From positions 1,138,001-1,202,000 of the forward strand of contig CP025734.1 in NCBI GenBank assembly GCA_004011035.1: a stretch of DNA of 64,000 nucleotides. Direction: 5' to 3'. This document shows positions 44,051 to 54,142 of the stretch, in pieces. How positions within the stretch are numbered: position 1 is the stretch's first letter; each line of letters begins with the position of its first letter. The DNA comes from Bdellovibrio sp. qaytius (lineage in GTDB: Bacteria > Bdellovibrionota > Bdellovibrionia > Bdellovibrionales > Bdellovibrionaceae). The translations under genes were made by a program, and so were the position numbers. Under the pieces are notes generated by a model, which saw only the letters and a list, made by a program, of their open reading frames with translations, ran no database searches and was not told where the DNA came from.

Positions 44051-44569
44051 ATGCGTTTATTACTATCGGCCTTACTAGTGTCTTTTTCAGTGACTGTATT
44101 TGCCAATGAGGTCAAATTGAACGACCCAGCTCCGCTATTTACCGTTAAAACGCAAACGGGAGCAGATTTCGACTTAAAATCTCGTAAGGGCAAATGGACA
44201 GTTCTCTATTTTTACCCCAAAGCCGGAACTCCGGGTTGTACTAAACAAGCCTGTGCTTTTCGCGACAGTATCCAAAAAATTCGTGATTTAGGGGCTGAGG
44301 TTTACGGAATCAGCACTGACACAGTCGAAGACCAAGCCAAATTTCATAAAGAGCACCATTTAAATTTTGATTTATTGGCCGATGCCGATGCGAAAGTAAC
44401 GAACCTTTACGGCTCGAAAATGCCGGTGGTTAAGATCTCAAAACGTTGGACATTTATTATCGATCCAGAACTTAAAATTAAAAATGTTTTAAAAGATGTA
44501 GATCCAGCCATGGATTCTGAGCGCGTAGCTACAGAAATCGCAAAACTACAAACACCAGCTAAGAAGTAA
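44051..44569 (+). CDS. Exported PrxQ/Bcp-type peroxiredoxin
   Basis: 172 residues. A signal peptide (MRLLLSALLVSFSVTVFA) makes this a periplasmic form; most Bcp proteins are cytoplasmic. The active site is TPGCTKQACAFRD, with peroxidatic C63 and resolving C68, five residues apart as in PrxQ. It reduces peroxides using thiols. The ribosome-binding site is AGGAGAATTT. A periplasmic peroxidase could protect an intracellular predator from host oxidants, but this is inference. Confidence 0.85.
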   Translation: MRLLLSALLVSFSVTVFANEVKLNDPAPLFTVKTQTGADFDLKSRKGKWTVLYFYPKAGTPGCTKQACAFRDSIQKIRDLGAEVYGISTDTVEDQAKFHKEHHLNFDLLADADAKVTNLYGSKMPVVKISKRWTFIIDPELKIKNVLKDVDPAMDSERVATEIAKLQTPAKK

Positions 44570-44590
44570 TAACGATTAGAACACTAAGGA

Positions 44591-44612
44591 CGACCGAGAG
44601 GTCGGCCCTTTA
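44591..44612 (+). terminator. Terminator of the peroxiredoxin gene
   Basis: CGACC and GGTCG form a stem around GAGA (CGACCGAGAGGTCG), followed by GCCCTTTAG. The T tract is short, so this is a weak terminator. Confidence 0.4.
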
Positions 44613-44642
44613 GAATAAGGTCTGCCGGAGGCAGATCAAACC
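44609..44642 (-). repeat. Dispersed hairpin element copy A (covarying stem)
   Basis: TTTAGAATAAGGTCTGCC-GGA-GGCAGATCAAAC covers the stop codon of the HD-hydrolase gene and forms a 7-8 bp hairpin. Two further copies with the same frame and a swapped stem base pair lie at 62181-62251. On the minus strand it probably works as a terminator. Confidence 0.6.
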
Positions 44643-45214
44643 TGTAAATTGCCAGAGGCAATCGATTCATCAATCATTTTTTTAGCAACAGTCCATAACT
44701 CGGGTAGACCACTGGCAATCGGTGGTTCGCATTTATTGATCACAGTGCCGGCTTTAACGTTATGGTTTTTCCAAGAATAACCACCGTTTAAATAATTAGA
44801 ATACAAAGGTAAAAAGCGATCAATCGCTGAAACAAATTTGGCTTCAGCGCATTGGCCTTCTTCAAATTCATTCCAAAGAGCTTTAAAGTCTTCGCCAATT
44901 TCAGCAGGCAATAAACCAAAAATTCTTTCGCGCGCTAAGGCTTCTTTTGCTTTTTTGCTAGATTGATCACCGTAAATAATCACATCACCGGCATCGATTT
45001 CAACGATGTCGTGTAAGAGCGCCATTTTCACAGCTTTATTAATATCTAATTTAACCGGAGACATCTTTTCAAAAACTAAAACTGTCATAGCTAAATGCCA
45101 GCTGTGTTCTGCGGTATTTTCAACGCGACCACCAACGTGAATTGGAGTTTGGCGGTCGATCGTTTTTAAGCGGTCAATTTCTTTAACAAAGGGAAGTAAG
45201 TTTTCAATCATCAT
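44636..45214 (-). CDS. HD-domain hydrolase (YfbR/HDDC2-like)
   Basis: 192 residues of the HD superfamily. The metal-binding pattern is present: H in TAEHSWHLA, HD in LLHDIVEIDAGD, and D in AIDRFLPLYSNYL. The layout fits the YfbR/HDDC2 group of 5'-deoxynucleotidases. It overlaps the downstream-running kinase gene by 4 nt (its start ATG overlaps the kinase stop), so it is co-transcribed with the hybrid kinase. The 3' end is covered by a dispersed hairpin element. Confidence 0.85.
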   Translation of the reverse strand: MMIENLLPFVKEIDRLKTIDRQTPIHVGGRVENTAEHSWHLAMTVLVFEKMSPVKLDINKAVKMALLHDIVEIDAGDVIIYGDQSSKKAKEALARERIFGLLPAEIGEDFKALWNEFEEGQCAEAKFVSAIDRFLPLYSNYLNGGYSWKNHNVKAGTVINKCEPPIASGLPELWTVAKKMIDESIASGNLQV

Positions 45215-47721
45215 GGCAATAGCTTCTGTATAATTTTATTTAACGAATTAATATTTACGGGTTTCGAGATATAATCATCCATCCCGGCCTTAAGGCAACG
45301 TTCTTTATCTCCGGATAAAGCATTCGCTGTCATAGCAACTATAGGAATCGTTTTAGGAATTTTTACATGTTTTCCGCTACGAATAACCTGGGTGGCTTCA
45401 AAGCCATCCATCTCGGGCATTTGGCAATCCATCAAGACAATATCGTACGGAAACTGTTCTAAAGCGGTGATGGCTTCTAAACCATTACCGACAGTATCTA
45501 CGCGGTGACCAATTTTTTCAAGCAATGCACGAGCTACTTTTTGATTTACGAAATTATCTTCAACAACTAAAATTCGTCCTGTTTTGTTTGATTCTAAATC
45601 ATGTTCAAAATGATGAATTTGATGAATATGTTTGTTTTTTGACTTTTTAAAATTCAGTTCAAACCAAAAAATAGAGCCTTTTTCTTCGGTGCTGGTTACG
45701 CCAATCTGCCCATGCATTAACTCGACTAAACGTTGGCAAATTGATAACCCAAGACCAGTGCCCCCGAATTTACGGCTCATGGTGCTGTCGGCTTGTGTGA
45801 ACGGCTGAAACAGTTTTTTAATTGTTTCATCAGAAATGCCAATTCCCGAATCTTCAACCTCAAAACGAATTTCTAAATCATCAGCTGTGTTTGATAACAC
45901 TGAAGCGCGAACCGTAATTTCACCTTCATGGGTAAATTTAATCGCATTTGAAATTAAGTTAATAAGAATCTGACGTATACGACCAGGATCACCAATAACA
46001 TTTTCAACCAAACTCGTTGGGATATCTGTTTTTAAGTTAAGACCCTTTTGCAAAGCTGTCAGTCGCAGTGTTTTAGTGATGTCAGTCACTAAACTTGAAA
46101 GTTCAAAATCAATAGTTTCTAGATCCATTTTTCCAGATTCAATTTTTGATAAATCAAGAATGTCATTTATAATAGCCAGTAAGCTATCAGCAGAACTTCG
46201 AATAATATCAACAAACTCACGTTGCTGATCTGTGAGGTCGGTGTCTAACACTAGATTCGTCATACCAATGACTCCATTGATCGGAGTCCTGATTTCATGG
46301 CTCATGTTCGCTAGAAAAAAACTTTTCAGTTCTGAAGCTTGTTTAGCCTCGGCCGCTGACTTTTCAAGTTCGGCATTTAAATTCTTAAGATTTCTTTCAT
46401 CTTCTTTACGTTGAGTAATGTCTGATAAGAAGGCCGTAAAAATATACTGGTCATCAATTTTAAGAGGAGTGATAGAAAGTTCGACCGGAAATTCTAGGCC
46501 TGATTTTTTAATGGCTGAAATTTCGATACTGCGATTTAAAACAGGGCCTTCTCCTGTATTTACAAAGTGTGCTAAACCTTTTTCATGCATCAGACGGTAG
46601 CGCTCAGGAATAATTAATTCAGACATGCGTTTGCCGATGGCTTCTTCTTTGTTCCAACCAAATATTTCTTCAGCACGGGGATTCCACTCGGTCACAAAGC
46701 CTAATTGATCCATACCAACGATGGCATCAAAGGCTGATTCTAAAATCGCGCGCACTTTGCCTTCATTTTTAACTGCGGCTTCAGTGCGTTCAATAACTCG
46801 CATTTCAAGTTCGGCATTGATAACGATTAATTTATTTTCGGCTTCGTTTTGTAGCTCTTCAGTCTGGTGAAGGTCGTAGGCCATTTTCCAGACAATGGCT
46901 AAGTAAAACAGAACACTTCCCATAACGCGAATTAAAACTGAAAAGTCGGCATCAATAAAACCAGCTTGTTCGGCTTTGATTTGAATAAAGTGAACAAACG
47001 GCGGTACTAAAATCGCAGAGCCAATCAGTAAGCGCGTACTTCGCCCAGCCACCGTCGGAGAAGTGGCAATTTTCATAAGAGCAAAATTTTTGCGCGCGTA
47101 TAAAAAACCCGCGGTTAAGACGATAAATAAAATCGAAGTGTGAATCGCCATCTGGGTATAAAAGGCAGTTCCAAAAGTGTATGTAACCCCTAGAAAATAA
47201 CCAATCAGTGCTTGAAATGAAATTAAGAAAGCTAAAAACGTAATGTACTGGCTGATTCTTTGCCAGCCATTAAGTCGGATTGAACTTAAATAAACAGTGG
47301 TAGCCATCAACATAAAATTAATGGCCGTGATCGGTGCTAAGCGGCCGGCTGGAAACCTGGCTCCAGGACGAATAGGATCAATGAAAAAGAATTCGTCGAT
47401 TCCAAAATTAACATCAAAAAGGTATTGAGTTAAAGTCAGTGCACCAATTAAAAAAGTAAGTGTCGCAAAAAAATTTGCAGCCCAACGTGTTGGTTTATGA
47501 TGAGTGTATTTTTCGGGGTCTTCAAAAAAGAATAATGAAATGGCTAAAAACAAAAGACCAAGTGATGTATTGGCCTTCATCGAAATATAACCGGGTATCA
47601 CAGTTTTTAAAAAATTAATTTCAAAAATCCAGCCCATAAGAACCAACAGGCTGATGAGCATCGTCATTAAGGAACATAATCTTACAAACGAGATTTGCTT
47701 GAGAGAAAACTTATCATTCAT
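45211..47721 (-). CDS. Membrane-bound hybrid histidine kinase (7-8 TM, PAS, HisKA, HATPase, REC)
   Basis: 836 residues. Residues 10-285 hold about eight membrane segments in a MASE-like sensor. A coiled coil leads to PAS (about 325-440, DAIVGMDQLGFVTEWNPRAEEIFGW), HisKA with H475 in ANMSHEIRTPING, an ATPase domain (DSGIGISDETI, FGGTGLGLSI) and a receiver (716-836) with VED, D765 in LMDCQMPE and a conserved Lys near 821. No DNA-binding output domain is present. It is coupled to the HD-hydrolase gene, whose start it overlaps by 4 nt. The stimulus is unknown. Confidence 0.92.
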   Translation of the reverse strand: MNDKFSLKQISFVRLCSLMTMLISLLVLMGWIFEINFLKTVIPGYISMKANTSLGLLFLAISLFFFEDPEKYTHHKPTRWAANFFATLTFLIGALTLTQYLFDVNFGIDEFFFIDPIRPGARFPAGRLAPITAINFMLMATTVYLSSIRLNGWQRISQYITFLAFLISFQALIGYFLGVTYTFGTAFYTQMAIHTSILFIVLTAGFLYARKNFALMKIATSPTVAGRSTRLLIGSAILVPPFVHFIQIKAEQAGFIDADFSVLIRVMGSVLFYLAIVWKMAYDLHQTEELQNEAENKLIVINAELEMRVIERTEAAVKNEGKVRAILESAFDAIVGMDQLGFVTEWNPRAEEIFGWNKEEAIGKRMSELIIPERYRLMHEKGLAHFVNTGEGPVLNRSIEISAIKKSGLEFPVELSITPLKIDDQYIFTAFLSDITQRKEDERNLKNLNAELEKSAAEAKQASELKSFFLANMSHEIRTPINGVIGMTNLVLDTDLTDQQREFVDIIRSSADSLLAIINDILDLSKIESGKMDLETIDFELSSLVTDITKTLRLTALQKGLNLKTDIPTSLVENVIGDPGRIRQILINLISNAIKFTHEGEITVRASVLSNTADDLEIRFEVEDSGIGISDETIKKLFQPFTQADSTMSRKFGGTGLGLSICQRLVELMHGQIGVTSTEEKGSIFWFELNFKKSKNKHIHQIHHFEHDLESNKTGRILVVEDNFVNQKVARALLEKIGHRVDTVGNGLEAITALEQFPYDIVLMDCQMPEMDGFEATQVIRSGKHVKIPKTIPIVAMTANALSGDKERCLKAGMDDYISKPVNINSLNKIIQKLLP

Positions 47722-47775
47722 AATCTTAATAATTTAAATGAGTTTTCTCTCAGGGTATAGCGAAATATTAATAGC

Positions 47776-48447
47776 CTAGTTGATGACAGCAACCCAAGTT
47801 GCTTCTACGCCGTACTGACGAACTAAACGATTAAATATTTTAGCGTTGTCAGGGTGCACACGTACGCAACCATGAGAAGCTTTCGTGCCTAAGTATTTCC
47901 AATTGCCTTCGGGAGTTCCGTGAACGGCGTAACCACCAGATAAAAACACAGCGTAAGGCATATTGCCTAAACCTTTGTAATCACCACCTGGGCTTGCCGT
48001 TGAAGAGTAAGCATCGTAAATGCGACCGTTCGGGTGGCCTTCCCAAAGTGGAGTTTCAGCTTTTGGTGCTTTACCAGTTGATACTAACCAAGTGTTAATT
48101 AACGCTCCACCTTTATAAAGGTATAAACGTTGTTCGCTTTTTCTAACTTCAGCGTAAATTTGGCAATCGAAACGTTGGCAGTTAGAAGTTTCTAAGAACG
48201 ACGGCATCAAGTAAGGTAATTTACCAGTTTGACGAACGTATTCACGATCCATTTCTTTTAAAACTTCTTCGATATTTGCAGCTTGCGGATCTAATTCTTC
48301 GATCGCATTAGTTTCTGCGTTCGGCTGAGACTCAACTGCAGAAGTTTGTGTTTGTTCTTGCGTTTGAGCGTGTGCTCCTGAGTGCATTAATGCAACTGAA
48401 AGAAATAAAGCAATCATTCCTGTTGTTTTTAAAATTTGGTTTTTCAT
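47776..48447 (-). CDS. Exported L,D-transpeptidase (YkuD family)
   Basis: 223 residues with a signal peptide (ending SGAHA), a Gln/Thr/Glu-rich linker and a YkuD catalytic domain. The active site is visible as YAVHGTPEGNWKYLG and SHGCVRVHPDNAKIF, with the catalytic Cys in HGCVR. It cross-links or edits peptidoglycan in the periplasm. It differs from the protein at 28870, which is of the second (YkuD_2) type. In Bdellovibrio relatives such enzymes act on the prey wall, so this is another candidate predation enzyme, by inference. Ribosome-binding site AAGGATAATT. Confidence 0.88.
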   Translation of the reverse strand: MKNQILKTTGMIALFLSVALMHSGAHAQTQEQTQTSAVESQPNAETNAIEELDPQAANIEEVLKEMDREYVRQTGKLPYLMPSFLETSNCQRFDCQIYAEVRKSEQRLYLYKGGALINTWLVSTGKAPKAETPLWEGHPNGRIYDAYSSTASPGGDYKGLGNMPYAVFLSGGYAVHGTPEGNWKYLGTKASHGCVRVHPDNAKIFNRLVRQYGVEATWVAVIN

Positions 48448-48510
48448 AATTATCCTTAGGTCAAAAGTGAGTTGTGTTTCTAAGGTGTATGCAAAACAAA
48501 TGCAAGGGCT

Positions 48511-48816
48511 TTAATACGGACAATGTTTACAGCCGTTACCGCAACAGGTGCCGCGCTTAAGATGATAGGATTCTGTAAAAACCATCAGGCCATTGGTGTC
48601 AAAATAGAAATCAGGGTCAGAAACTTCGCTAGATGTTTTTACGTTTGTAAATTCATTCAAACACTTAGCGCACAAACAGTCGGTAAAATTTTTTGGAATA
48701 TTTGTCGCCAGTGGCAGTTGTAAACACCAGCAGGGCAATTTGTCCCCAGCAGTACCAACTTGTTTTGAACCACATTCGAACTCAGAATGGCACCGCTCAC
48801 AATTTTTTTTTATCAT
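48511..48816 (-). CDS. Cys-rich CWC domain plus DUF5522 protein
   Basis: 101 residues from the ATG at 48816 (AAGGG upstream); an in-frame ATG at 48849 is possible. The N-terminal part is a cysteine-rich CWC domain (CERCHSEFECG, then LPCWCLQLP and CLCAKC). The C-terminus ESYHLKRGTCCGNGCKHCPY matches DUF5522. Thirteen or so Cys suggest zinc or Fe-S binding. The joined form is known in several phyla; the function is unknown. It is 35 nt before the hydrolase gene on the same strand. Confidence 0.75.
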   Translation of the reverse strand: MIKKNCERCHSEFECGSKQVGTAGDKLPCWCLQLPLATNIPKNFTDCLCAKCLNEFTNVKTSSEVSDPDFYFDTNGLMVFTESYHLKRGTCCGNGCKHCPY

Positions 48817-48851
48817 GCGGTGCCCTTGGTTAAATCCGGTTAAATGCAACC

Positions 48852-50120
48852 TTATTGAGAAAACTTCATGTACATTTGTACATTAAATGGAACAACAATA
48901 TTACCCATGTGTCCACCGTAAGGGTAGATCACTAAACGATCGCCGAAATTCTCACGTAACAAAGTTAAGTCAGTCGGCTTTAATAAAAAATCATCGGCGT
49001 TTGTAAAAACTGAAACGCGCGCATCGTTTTTTAAATCTTCCATTTGTGAATATAAACTTGAATCGTAAATAATATTCGAATGCTGCAATTCAGGTGGTAA
49101 CGATGGAATCACAAATTTTTGCAAGTACGCCATGAAGTTATAAGATAGGGCTTCATCTTCAAGCGCATTTAATTTGTATTTTGAATAAGGCGTCGTTAAT
49201 ACGCGGTGTTTTACAAAGTGAGAACTTACAATGATAAATTGTAAATCTGTGCGGTACTGATTGCCGATCACCCATTGAATGTGGTTCGGTTGAATTTTTA
49301 ATTCGTCAATCATGTTAAAAAGAGCCTTAACCGGATCTTTTGCAGCTGTGATGTCACCGGCGTGAGTATAGATCGCGCCGTAAATGTGATCTTTCCAAGG
49401 TTGAGAAATACCAGCACCGACAACATCATTTAAGTAATCTAGTTTTTGAATACCATAGATCACATCAACGCCTGGATTAATTAATAAAACTTTTTTGAAG
49501 ATAGGCTGAGATTGTTTTTTATCAAGTGGAGCTAAAAATCCCGCTAACACACCACCATTTGAATAACCCACAAGAGTAATTGATGAGTAGTTCATGCCTT
49601 TTTTATTTTTAGCATAATCTAAGACCCATTTAATAAATTGATAATATTCAGTTTTATCACGCGGTAAATAGCCCGGAACACCAGTCTCAGAAATACCTTG
49701 AGTGTAACTCCAAGATAAGTTGTTCGGTAAAGTGATCACATGAAAGCCCGCTTTAATGTATTCATCACCTAATGCCACAGAGTTTGTTGAGTAACCATTG
49801 CCGCCAAGACCTGCGATAATTAGCACAAGGGGCGCTTGGCCTTTTTGTTTGTATGTTTGAAGTTTTACTTCTGGTTTTTGCAGAGGATAGCCTGCATTCA
49901 TACGCTCAGGACGATAAACCATAGTCCATTCGTCGTATTTGGCCTTCGTCGGAGAAAATGAAGACAAGATTGTCGCCATGTAAGGGTCTTTTGTTGGAAA
50001 CGGGTATTTAGAGTCTGCAATATCTAAAGCACTCGCAACTTGACCAAAGCTTAAAAACAAAACAAATAAGATAGCAAACGCTGTGCGCGTCGCTGTTTGA
50101 TTAACAACGTAAACTTTCAT
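48852..50120 (-). CDS. Exported alpha/beta hydrolase
   Basis: 422 residues from the ATG at 50120 (AAGGAATCAGGGA upstream); the frame runs open to 50180. A signal peptide (ending GQVASA) precedes an alpha/beta hydrolase fold: LVLIIAGLGGNGYST is the oxyanion-hole region, VGYSNGGVLAGF holds the nucleophile Ser, ADDFLLKP the acid, and YPYGGHMGN the His. Length is larger than usual, because of a charged lid region. An esterase or lipase acting outside the cell is likely; the substrate is unknown. Confidence 0.8.
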   Translation of the reverse strand: MKVYVVNQTATRTAFAILFVLFLSFGQVASALDIADSKYPFPTKDPYMATILSSFSPTKAKYDEWTMVYRPERMNAGYPLQKPEVKLQTYKQKGQAPLVLIIAGLGGNGYSTNSVALGDEYIKAGFHVITLPNNLSWSYTQGISETGVPGYLPRDKTEYYQFIKWVLDYAKNKKGMNYSSITLVGYSNGGVLAGFLAPLDKKQSQPIFKKVLLINPGVDVIYGIQKLDYLNDVVGAGISQPWKDHIYGAIYTHAGDITAAKDPVKALFNMIDELKIQPNHIQWVIGNQYRTDLQFIIVSSHFVKHRVLTTPYSKYKLNALEDEALSYNFMAYLQKFVIPSLPPELQHSNIIYDSSLYSQMEDLKNDARVSVFTNADDFLLKPTDLTLLRENFGDRLVIYPYGGHMGNIVVPFNVQMYMKFSQ

Positions 50121-50269
50121 TTCCCTGATTCCTTTTAGAGTATTGTATCTAGTGAAACTTCGACTTAAAGTGAACTGCAAAATTCAAAAAGTAACAAAAT
50201 GCGCGTCTAGCTGCGAAATTGTTTCAATTTCATTATTAAAATTTAACAACTAGAGGTAAAAACTCAGCT

Positions 50270-51553
50270 ATGGAAAATGACCTTTTTGCAACTCAAGTTG
50301 ATCCTGAGATGCTGCCATTAGCAGAGCGCATCCGCCCCCAAAACTTTGATGAAGTTTTAGGCCAAACTCATTTTCTATCAAACAAATCAGCTTTCTACCG
50401 CATCCTAAAAAGTGAGCAACTTTTAAACCTCATTTTCTGGGGCCCCCCAGGCACCGGAAAAACAAGTTTAGCCATCAGTTTAGCAAAAAATCTAAAAGCT
50501 CACTTTATTCAAATGAATGCTGTCGATGCTGGAGTTAAAGATTTAAAAGCGGCCTGTGAATCAGGTCGTACACGTAAATTACAATACCAACAAAAAACCT
50601 TACTTTTTGTCGACGAGATTCATCGTTTTAATAAATCACAGCAAGATGTTTTGTTACCGTATGTTGAAAAAGGCGATGTGTATCTTATTGGGGCCACAAC
50701 TGAATACCCAAGCTATGAATTAAATAAAGCCTTACTGAGCCGCTGTCAGGTGGTTGAGTTTCGTAAATTGCCAACTGAAGCCTTAGAGAAAATTTTAGAA
50801 AAAGCCGCTGCTGAATTACAAATTACGACGAAAGATCTTTTCTTAGATGAAACTAAGCAATTACTTATCAACACCGCTGATGGCGATGCCAGACGCTTGT
50901 TAAATATCACCGAGACCGTGATTAAGTTTTACAAAGTAAAAACGGATGAAGATCCATTTCCGTTATCAGTCGATGATTTAGAAAAACTAATGGGAAGAAA
51001 AATTATTCCCTACGATAAAAAATCAGATCAGCACTACGACTGTATTTCAGCGTTTATTAAATCAATGCGCGGCTCTGACCCTGATGCGGCTTTATATTAT
51101 TGTGCACGTATGCTTGAGGGTGGAGAAGACCCTTCATTTATCGTTCGTCGTATGATTATTTTTGCCAGCGAAGATATCGGCAATGCTGATCCAAGAGCAC
51201 TGACTATGGCGACTTCATGTTTACAAGCTGTTGAAGCGATCGGTATGCCCGAAGCGCGCATTAACATCGGCCAAGTTGTGACTTACTTAGCCAGTTGTCC
51301 AAAATCGAATAAAGCCTATTTAGCTATTAACGCCGCTATAGAATACGTGCAAAAATCAGGTACGCCTGAGCTTCCGGTGCATTTACGTTCAAGTTCAAAA
51401 GGCCAAGGGTATTTGTACCCGCACAGTTATCCAAAAAGTTATGTGAAACAAAGTTACTGGCCACCACAAACAAAACCTGAAACTTTTTACGAGCCGTCAA
51501 ACTCTGGTTTTGAAAAAAATATTTCTGAATATTTGCGTTGGCTTAAAGAGTAG
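50270..51553 (+). CDS. rarA: RarA/MgsA replication-associated AAA ATPase
   Basis: 427 residues with the clamp-loader-like AAA module. [16 protein letters not shown] is the N-terminal signature, [12 protein letters not shown] the Walker [17 protein letters not shown] the Walker B, and [20 protein letters not shown] the sensor I/arginine finger region. The C-terminal MgsA domain is recognisable ([21 protein letters not shown]). It supports replication-fork repair, interacting with SSB. The 3' end overlaps the convergent truC-like gene by 11 nt. Confidence 0.95.
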   Translation: MENDLFATQVDPEMLPLAERIRPQNFDEVLGQTHFLSNKSAFYRILKSEQLLNLIFWGPPGTGKTSLAISLAKNLKAHFIQMNAVDAGVKDLKAACESGRTRKLQYQQKTLLFVDEIHRFNKSQQDVLLPYVEKGDVYLIGATTEYPSYELNKALLSRCQVVEFRKLPTEALEKILEKAAAELQITTKDLFLDETKQLLINTADGDARRLLNITETVIKFYKVKTDEDPFPLSVDDLEKLMGRKIIPYDKKSDQHYDCISAFIKSMRGSDPDAALYYCARMLEGGEDPSFIVRRMIIFASEDIGNADPRALTMATSCLQAVEAIGMPEARINIGQVVTYLASCPKSNKAYLAINAAIEYVQKSGTPELPVHLRSSSKGQGYLYPHSYPKSYVKQSYWPPQTKPETFYEPSNSGFEKNISEYLRWLKE

Positions 51554-52292
51554 TCGTCGAAAATAAATCACCAATGCGGTCCCACAGCTCTGTGCGCGGG
51601 GCTACGAGATCAATCATTTTATTTTCAATCGGATGCGGAAACTTCAAAGTTTTAGCTTTTAAACACAGCCCATTAATTTTTAATTCATCTCTGAAATAAC
51701 GATTGTGATGTGAATCACCATGTTCACGATCACCCACGATCGGATGAGCCACGCGGTTCATATGGCGACGAATTTGATGCCACCGACCTGTTTTTAATTC
51801 AACATGCAGTAAACTGTAACGGCTGGTCGGAAATTTAGAATTCACTGAATACTGAAGTTCAATTTTTTTAGCTGTTTGATACAGAGTTAAACACTGAGCT
51901 AATTCACCCGTTGAATCTAATTCTAAGGGTAAATCAATTTGGCCATTTTCTTCTTTAAACCAACCACGTACTACAACGTCATAGGTTTTTTGAATTTGCC
52001 CTGCGCGCATTAGTTTATTCATTTCACTTGATGCTTTGTTATGAAGACCAAAAATCACTAAGCCTTCAGTGGCAAAATCTAAACGGTGAATGGGAGAACC
52101 AATAATTTGGTGTTTGTCTTTAAGCCAGTGAAGGCAAGTTTTTCGCCCAACAGTTTTTCTGGCAATACGATCTTCAGGCGGGTGTACGTAGACGTGGGCG
52201 GGTTTCATCAAAACCAAAATGTCTTGGTCGTGATAAACTATCGAAGGCTCGACATCAAATTTGTTATTCAGAGCCTTCGGCAGCGGTTGCAT
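51543..52292 (-). CDS. truC: TruC-like pseudouridine synthase
   Basis: 249 residues of the RluA family. The catalytic motif is HRLDFATEGLVIFG, and the uracil-binding strand is GRWHQIRRHMNRVAHPIVGD. The short length and absent S4 domain fit TruC, which makes pseudouridine 65 in tRNA. The start at 52292 lies 20 nt from the stop of the next gene upstream on this strand. The symbol is a family-level guess, since tRNA and rRNA RluA enzymes are hard to split by eye. Confidence 0.8.
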   Translation of the reverse strand: MQPLPKALNNKFDVEPSIVYHDQDILVLMKPAHVYVHPPEDRIARKTVGRKTCLHWLKDKHQIIGSPIHRLDFATEGLVIFGLHNKASSEMNKLMRAGQIQKTYDVVVRGWFKEENGQIDLPLELDSTGELAQCLTLYQTAKKIELQYSVNSKFPTSRYSLLHVELKTGRWHQIRRHMNRVAHPIVGDREHGDSHHNRYFRDELKINGLCLKAKTLKFPHPIENKMIDLVAPRTELWDRIGDLFSTTTL

Positions 52293-52312
52293 GAGACTTG
52301 TTAAAACCTAAA

Positions 52313-52717
52313 TTATAAACCTAAGTATTTATTAAAAACTTCGTTATCAGAACTTTGAACTCCTGAGTTTAAAGTTTGAGTGTCGATAAACGAGTTATCA
52401 GCATAACGGCAAAGTTCGATTTTTGTCGTTGTGTTAAGAATTGTCGCTGTCGTTAGAGCGCCATGGCACTCAGTGTGTTCTTCAGCGTATTCTAAAAATG
52501 CAGTTGGTTCTGCCGTTTGAGTGTTAAAACCCATCACGTCAATTGCGCCAACATAAGCATGACCGATTTTGCATAAAGCCCATTGATCATCAGGTAATGT
52601 AATAACAGTGAATTCACCACCAGCTAAGTTGCAGTTTCTGATCAACGGATTTGAAGCTGACCAAGATGTCGAAGCTAAAAGGCATAAAACGATCATTGTC
52701 GCAGTCGCGAATTTCAT
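52313..52717 (-). CDS. Exported DUF333-like protein
   Basis: 134 residues from the ATG at 52717 with a strong AAAGGAG upstream; the in-frame extension to 52843 has none. A signal peptide (ending TSWSA) precedes NPLIRNCNLAGGEFTVI and DDQWALCKIGHA, which resembles DUF333 (putative haemolysin) sequences. Four Cys are visible. The function is unknown. It is divergent from the MFS gene, with 126 nt between their starts. Confidence 0.65.
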   Translation of the reverse strand: MKFATATMIVLCLLASTSWSASNPLIRNCNLAGGEFTVITLPDDQWALCKIGHAYVGAIDVMGFNTQTAEPTAFLEYAEEHTECHGALTTATILNTTTKIELCRYADNSFIDTQTLNSGVQSSDNEVFNKYLGL

Positions 52718-52843
52718 AAGTACTCCTTTAGAGGGTGTATAGTCTCTAGGCTGTAGCGGATAAAAGCGGTGAAGCCAATTAATGCACCGGATATTCACTT
52801 TTTTACAAGACTTTTGCGGCGTTTCACTGAAAAATAACTGCAT

Positions 52844-54103
52844 ATGAGCAAATTGATGAATAAAAAAGTTCTATCTTGGGCGTTATACGATTGGGCTAAC
52901 AGCGTATTCTACACAACTGTGATGGCAGGATTTTTTCCGGTGTTTTTTAAAAAATACTGGAACACTGAAGCCACAGTCAGCCAAAGCACTGAACGCTTAG
53001 GTATTATCTTAGCGATTTCAGGTTTTTCATTGGCTCTATTATCTCCGTTTATGGGGGTGCTTTCAGATTATCGCAAAGCTAAGAAAAAGTTTTTAGGGGT
53101 CTTCTTAGTTTTAGGTGCCGTTGCCACGGGCGGATTATTTTTCGTGCCTCAAGGCGATTGGTTTTCAGCGGCCCTGCTTTACGGCTTTAGTTTTTTCTGT
53201 GCGGCCGCCAGCGTAGTTTTTAATGATTCATTGATTGTATCAGTCACAACACCTGATCAATACGATCAAGTGTCTTCATTTGGTTTTTCATTAGGATATT
53301 TAGGCGGAGGCTTATTATTTTTAGTGAATGTTTTGATGTTTCAAAAGCCAGAATTTTTTGGTTTATCAAGCGGAGCTGATGGTGTTCGTTGGTCGTTTTT
53401 AACAGTTTCTATTTGGTGGTTGGTGTTTTCGATTCCCAATTTTTTGTATGTTCCAGAGCCAGATGCGGCCCCTTCGACCGAAACAGCATTGCAACTTTTT
53501 TTCAAGTCGGCCCGTGAACTTAAAAAAACTTTTTTAGAGTTATTTAATCAAAAGAATTTATTTTTATTTATCTTGGCCTATTGGTTTTATATCGACGGTG
53601 TTTCTACTGTGATGTCGATGGCGGTTGATTTTGGTATTTCAATTGGCTTTGAAGCTAAAGACTTAATTTTATCATTGTTACTTGTTCAGTTTGTGGGTTT
53701 TCCGGCCGCGTATTTTACCGGTTATTTAGCAGGTAAAGTCGGCAGCAAAAAAGTCATTATTGGTTGTTTGTTAGTTTATGTCTTTGTTGTTGTGGGTGCT
53801 TCAGTTATGACTAAGCCTGAACATTTTTATATGATGGCTGTGTTGATTGGTTTAGCTCAAGGGGGCGTACAGGCGCTTTCTCGTTCGTTATTTGCGTATC
53901 TGATTCCGTCAGACAAAGCGGGCGAGTATTTTGGCTTTTTTAACCTACTTGGTAAGTTTGCCTCTGTCTTAGGGCCCTTATTAATGGCGGTCACAGCGCG
54001 TGTCTTCGGGCATCCGCAAAAGACGATTTTAAGTTTATTATTGCTCTTTGTCTTCGGGATATATTTCTTAACGCGCGTTCAGGTTAAACGGGCAGCGGCT
54101 TAG
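52844..54103 (+). CDS. UMF1-type major facilitator transporter
   Basis: 419-residue inner-membrane protein with about 12 hydrophobic segments. The N-terminus SWALYDWANSVFYTTVMAGFFPVFF and LGVLSDYRKAKKKF-type loop match the UMF1/Atg22-like family. The substrate is unknown; yeast members of this family export amino acids from vacuoles. A short start variant (MNKKVL, 12 nt downstream) is also possible. Confidence 0.85.
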   Translation: MSKLMNKKVLSWALYDWANSVFYTTVMAGFFPVFFKKYWNTEATVSQSTERLGIILAISGFSLALLSPFMGVLSDYRKAKKKFLGVFLVLGAVATGGLFFVPQGDWFSAALLYGFSFFCAAASVVFNDSLIVSVTTPDQYDQVSSFGFSLGYLGGGLLFLVNVLMFQKPEFFGLSSGADGVRWSFLTVSIWWLVFSIPNFLYVPEPDAAPSTETALQLFFKSARELKKTFLELFNQKNLFLFILAYWFYIDGVSTVMSMAVDFGISIGFEAKDLILSLLLVQFVGFPAAYFTGYLAGKVGSKKVIIGCLLVYVFVVVGASVMTKPEHFYMMAVLIGLAQGGVQALSRSLFAYLIPSDKAGEYFGFFNLLGKFASVLGPLLMAVTARVFGHPQKTILSLLLLFVFGIYFLTRVQVKRAAA

Positions 54104-54142
54104 TTACAGCAGGTCGGTCATATTTGGCCGACCAAACCAAAC

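Noticed and set aside
54112-54132. Terminator after the MFS gene (GGTCGG...CCGACC)
   Set aside because: The inverted repeat has no T tract on either strand, so I did not list it as a terminator.
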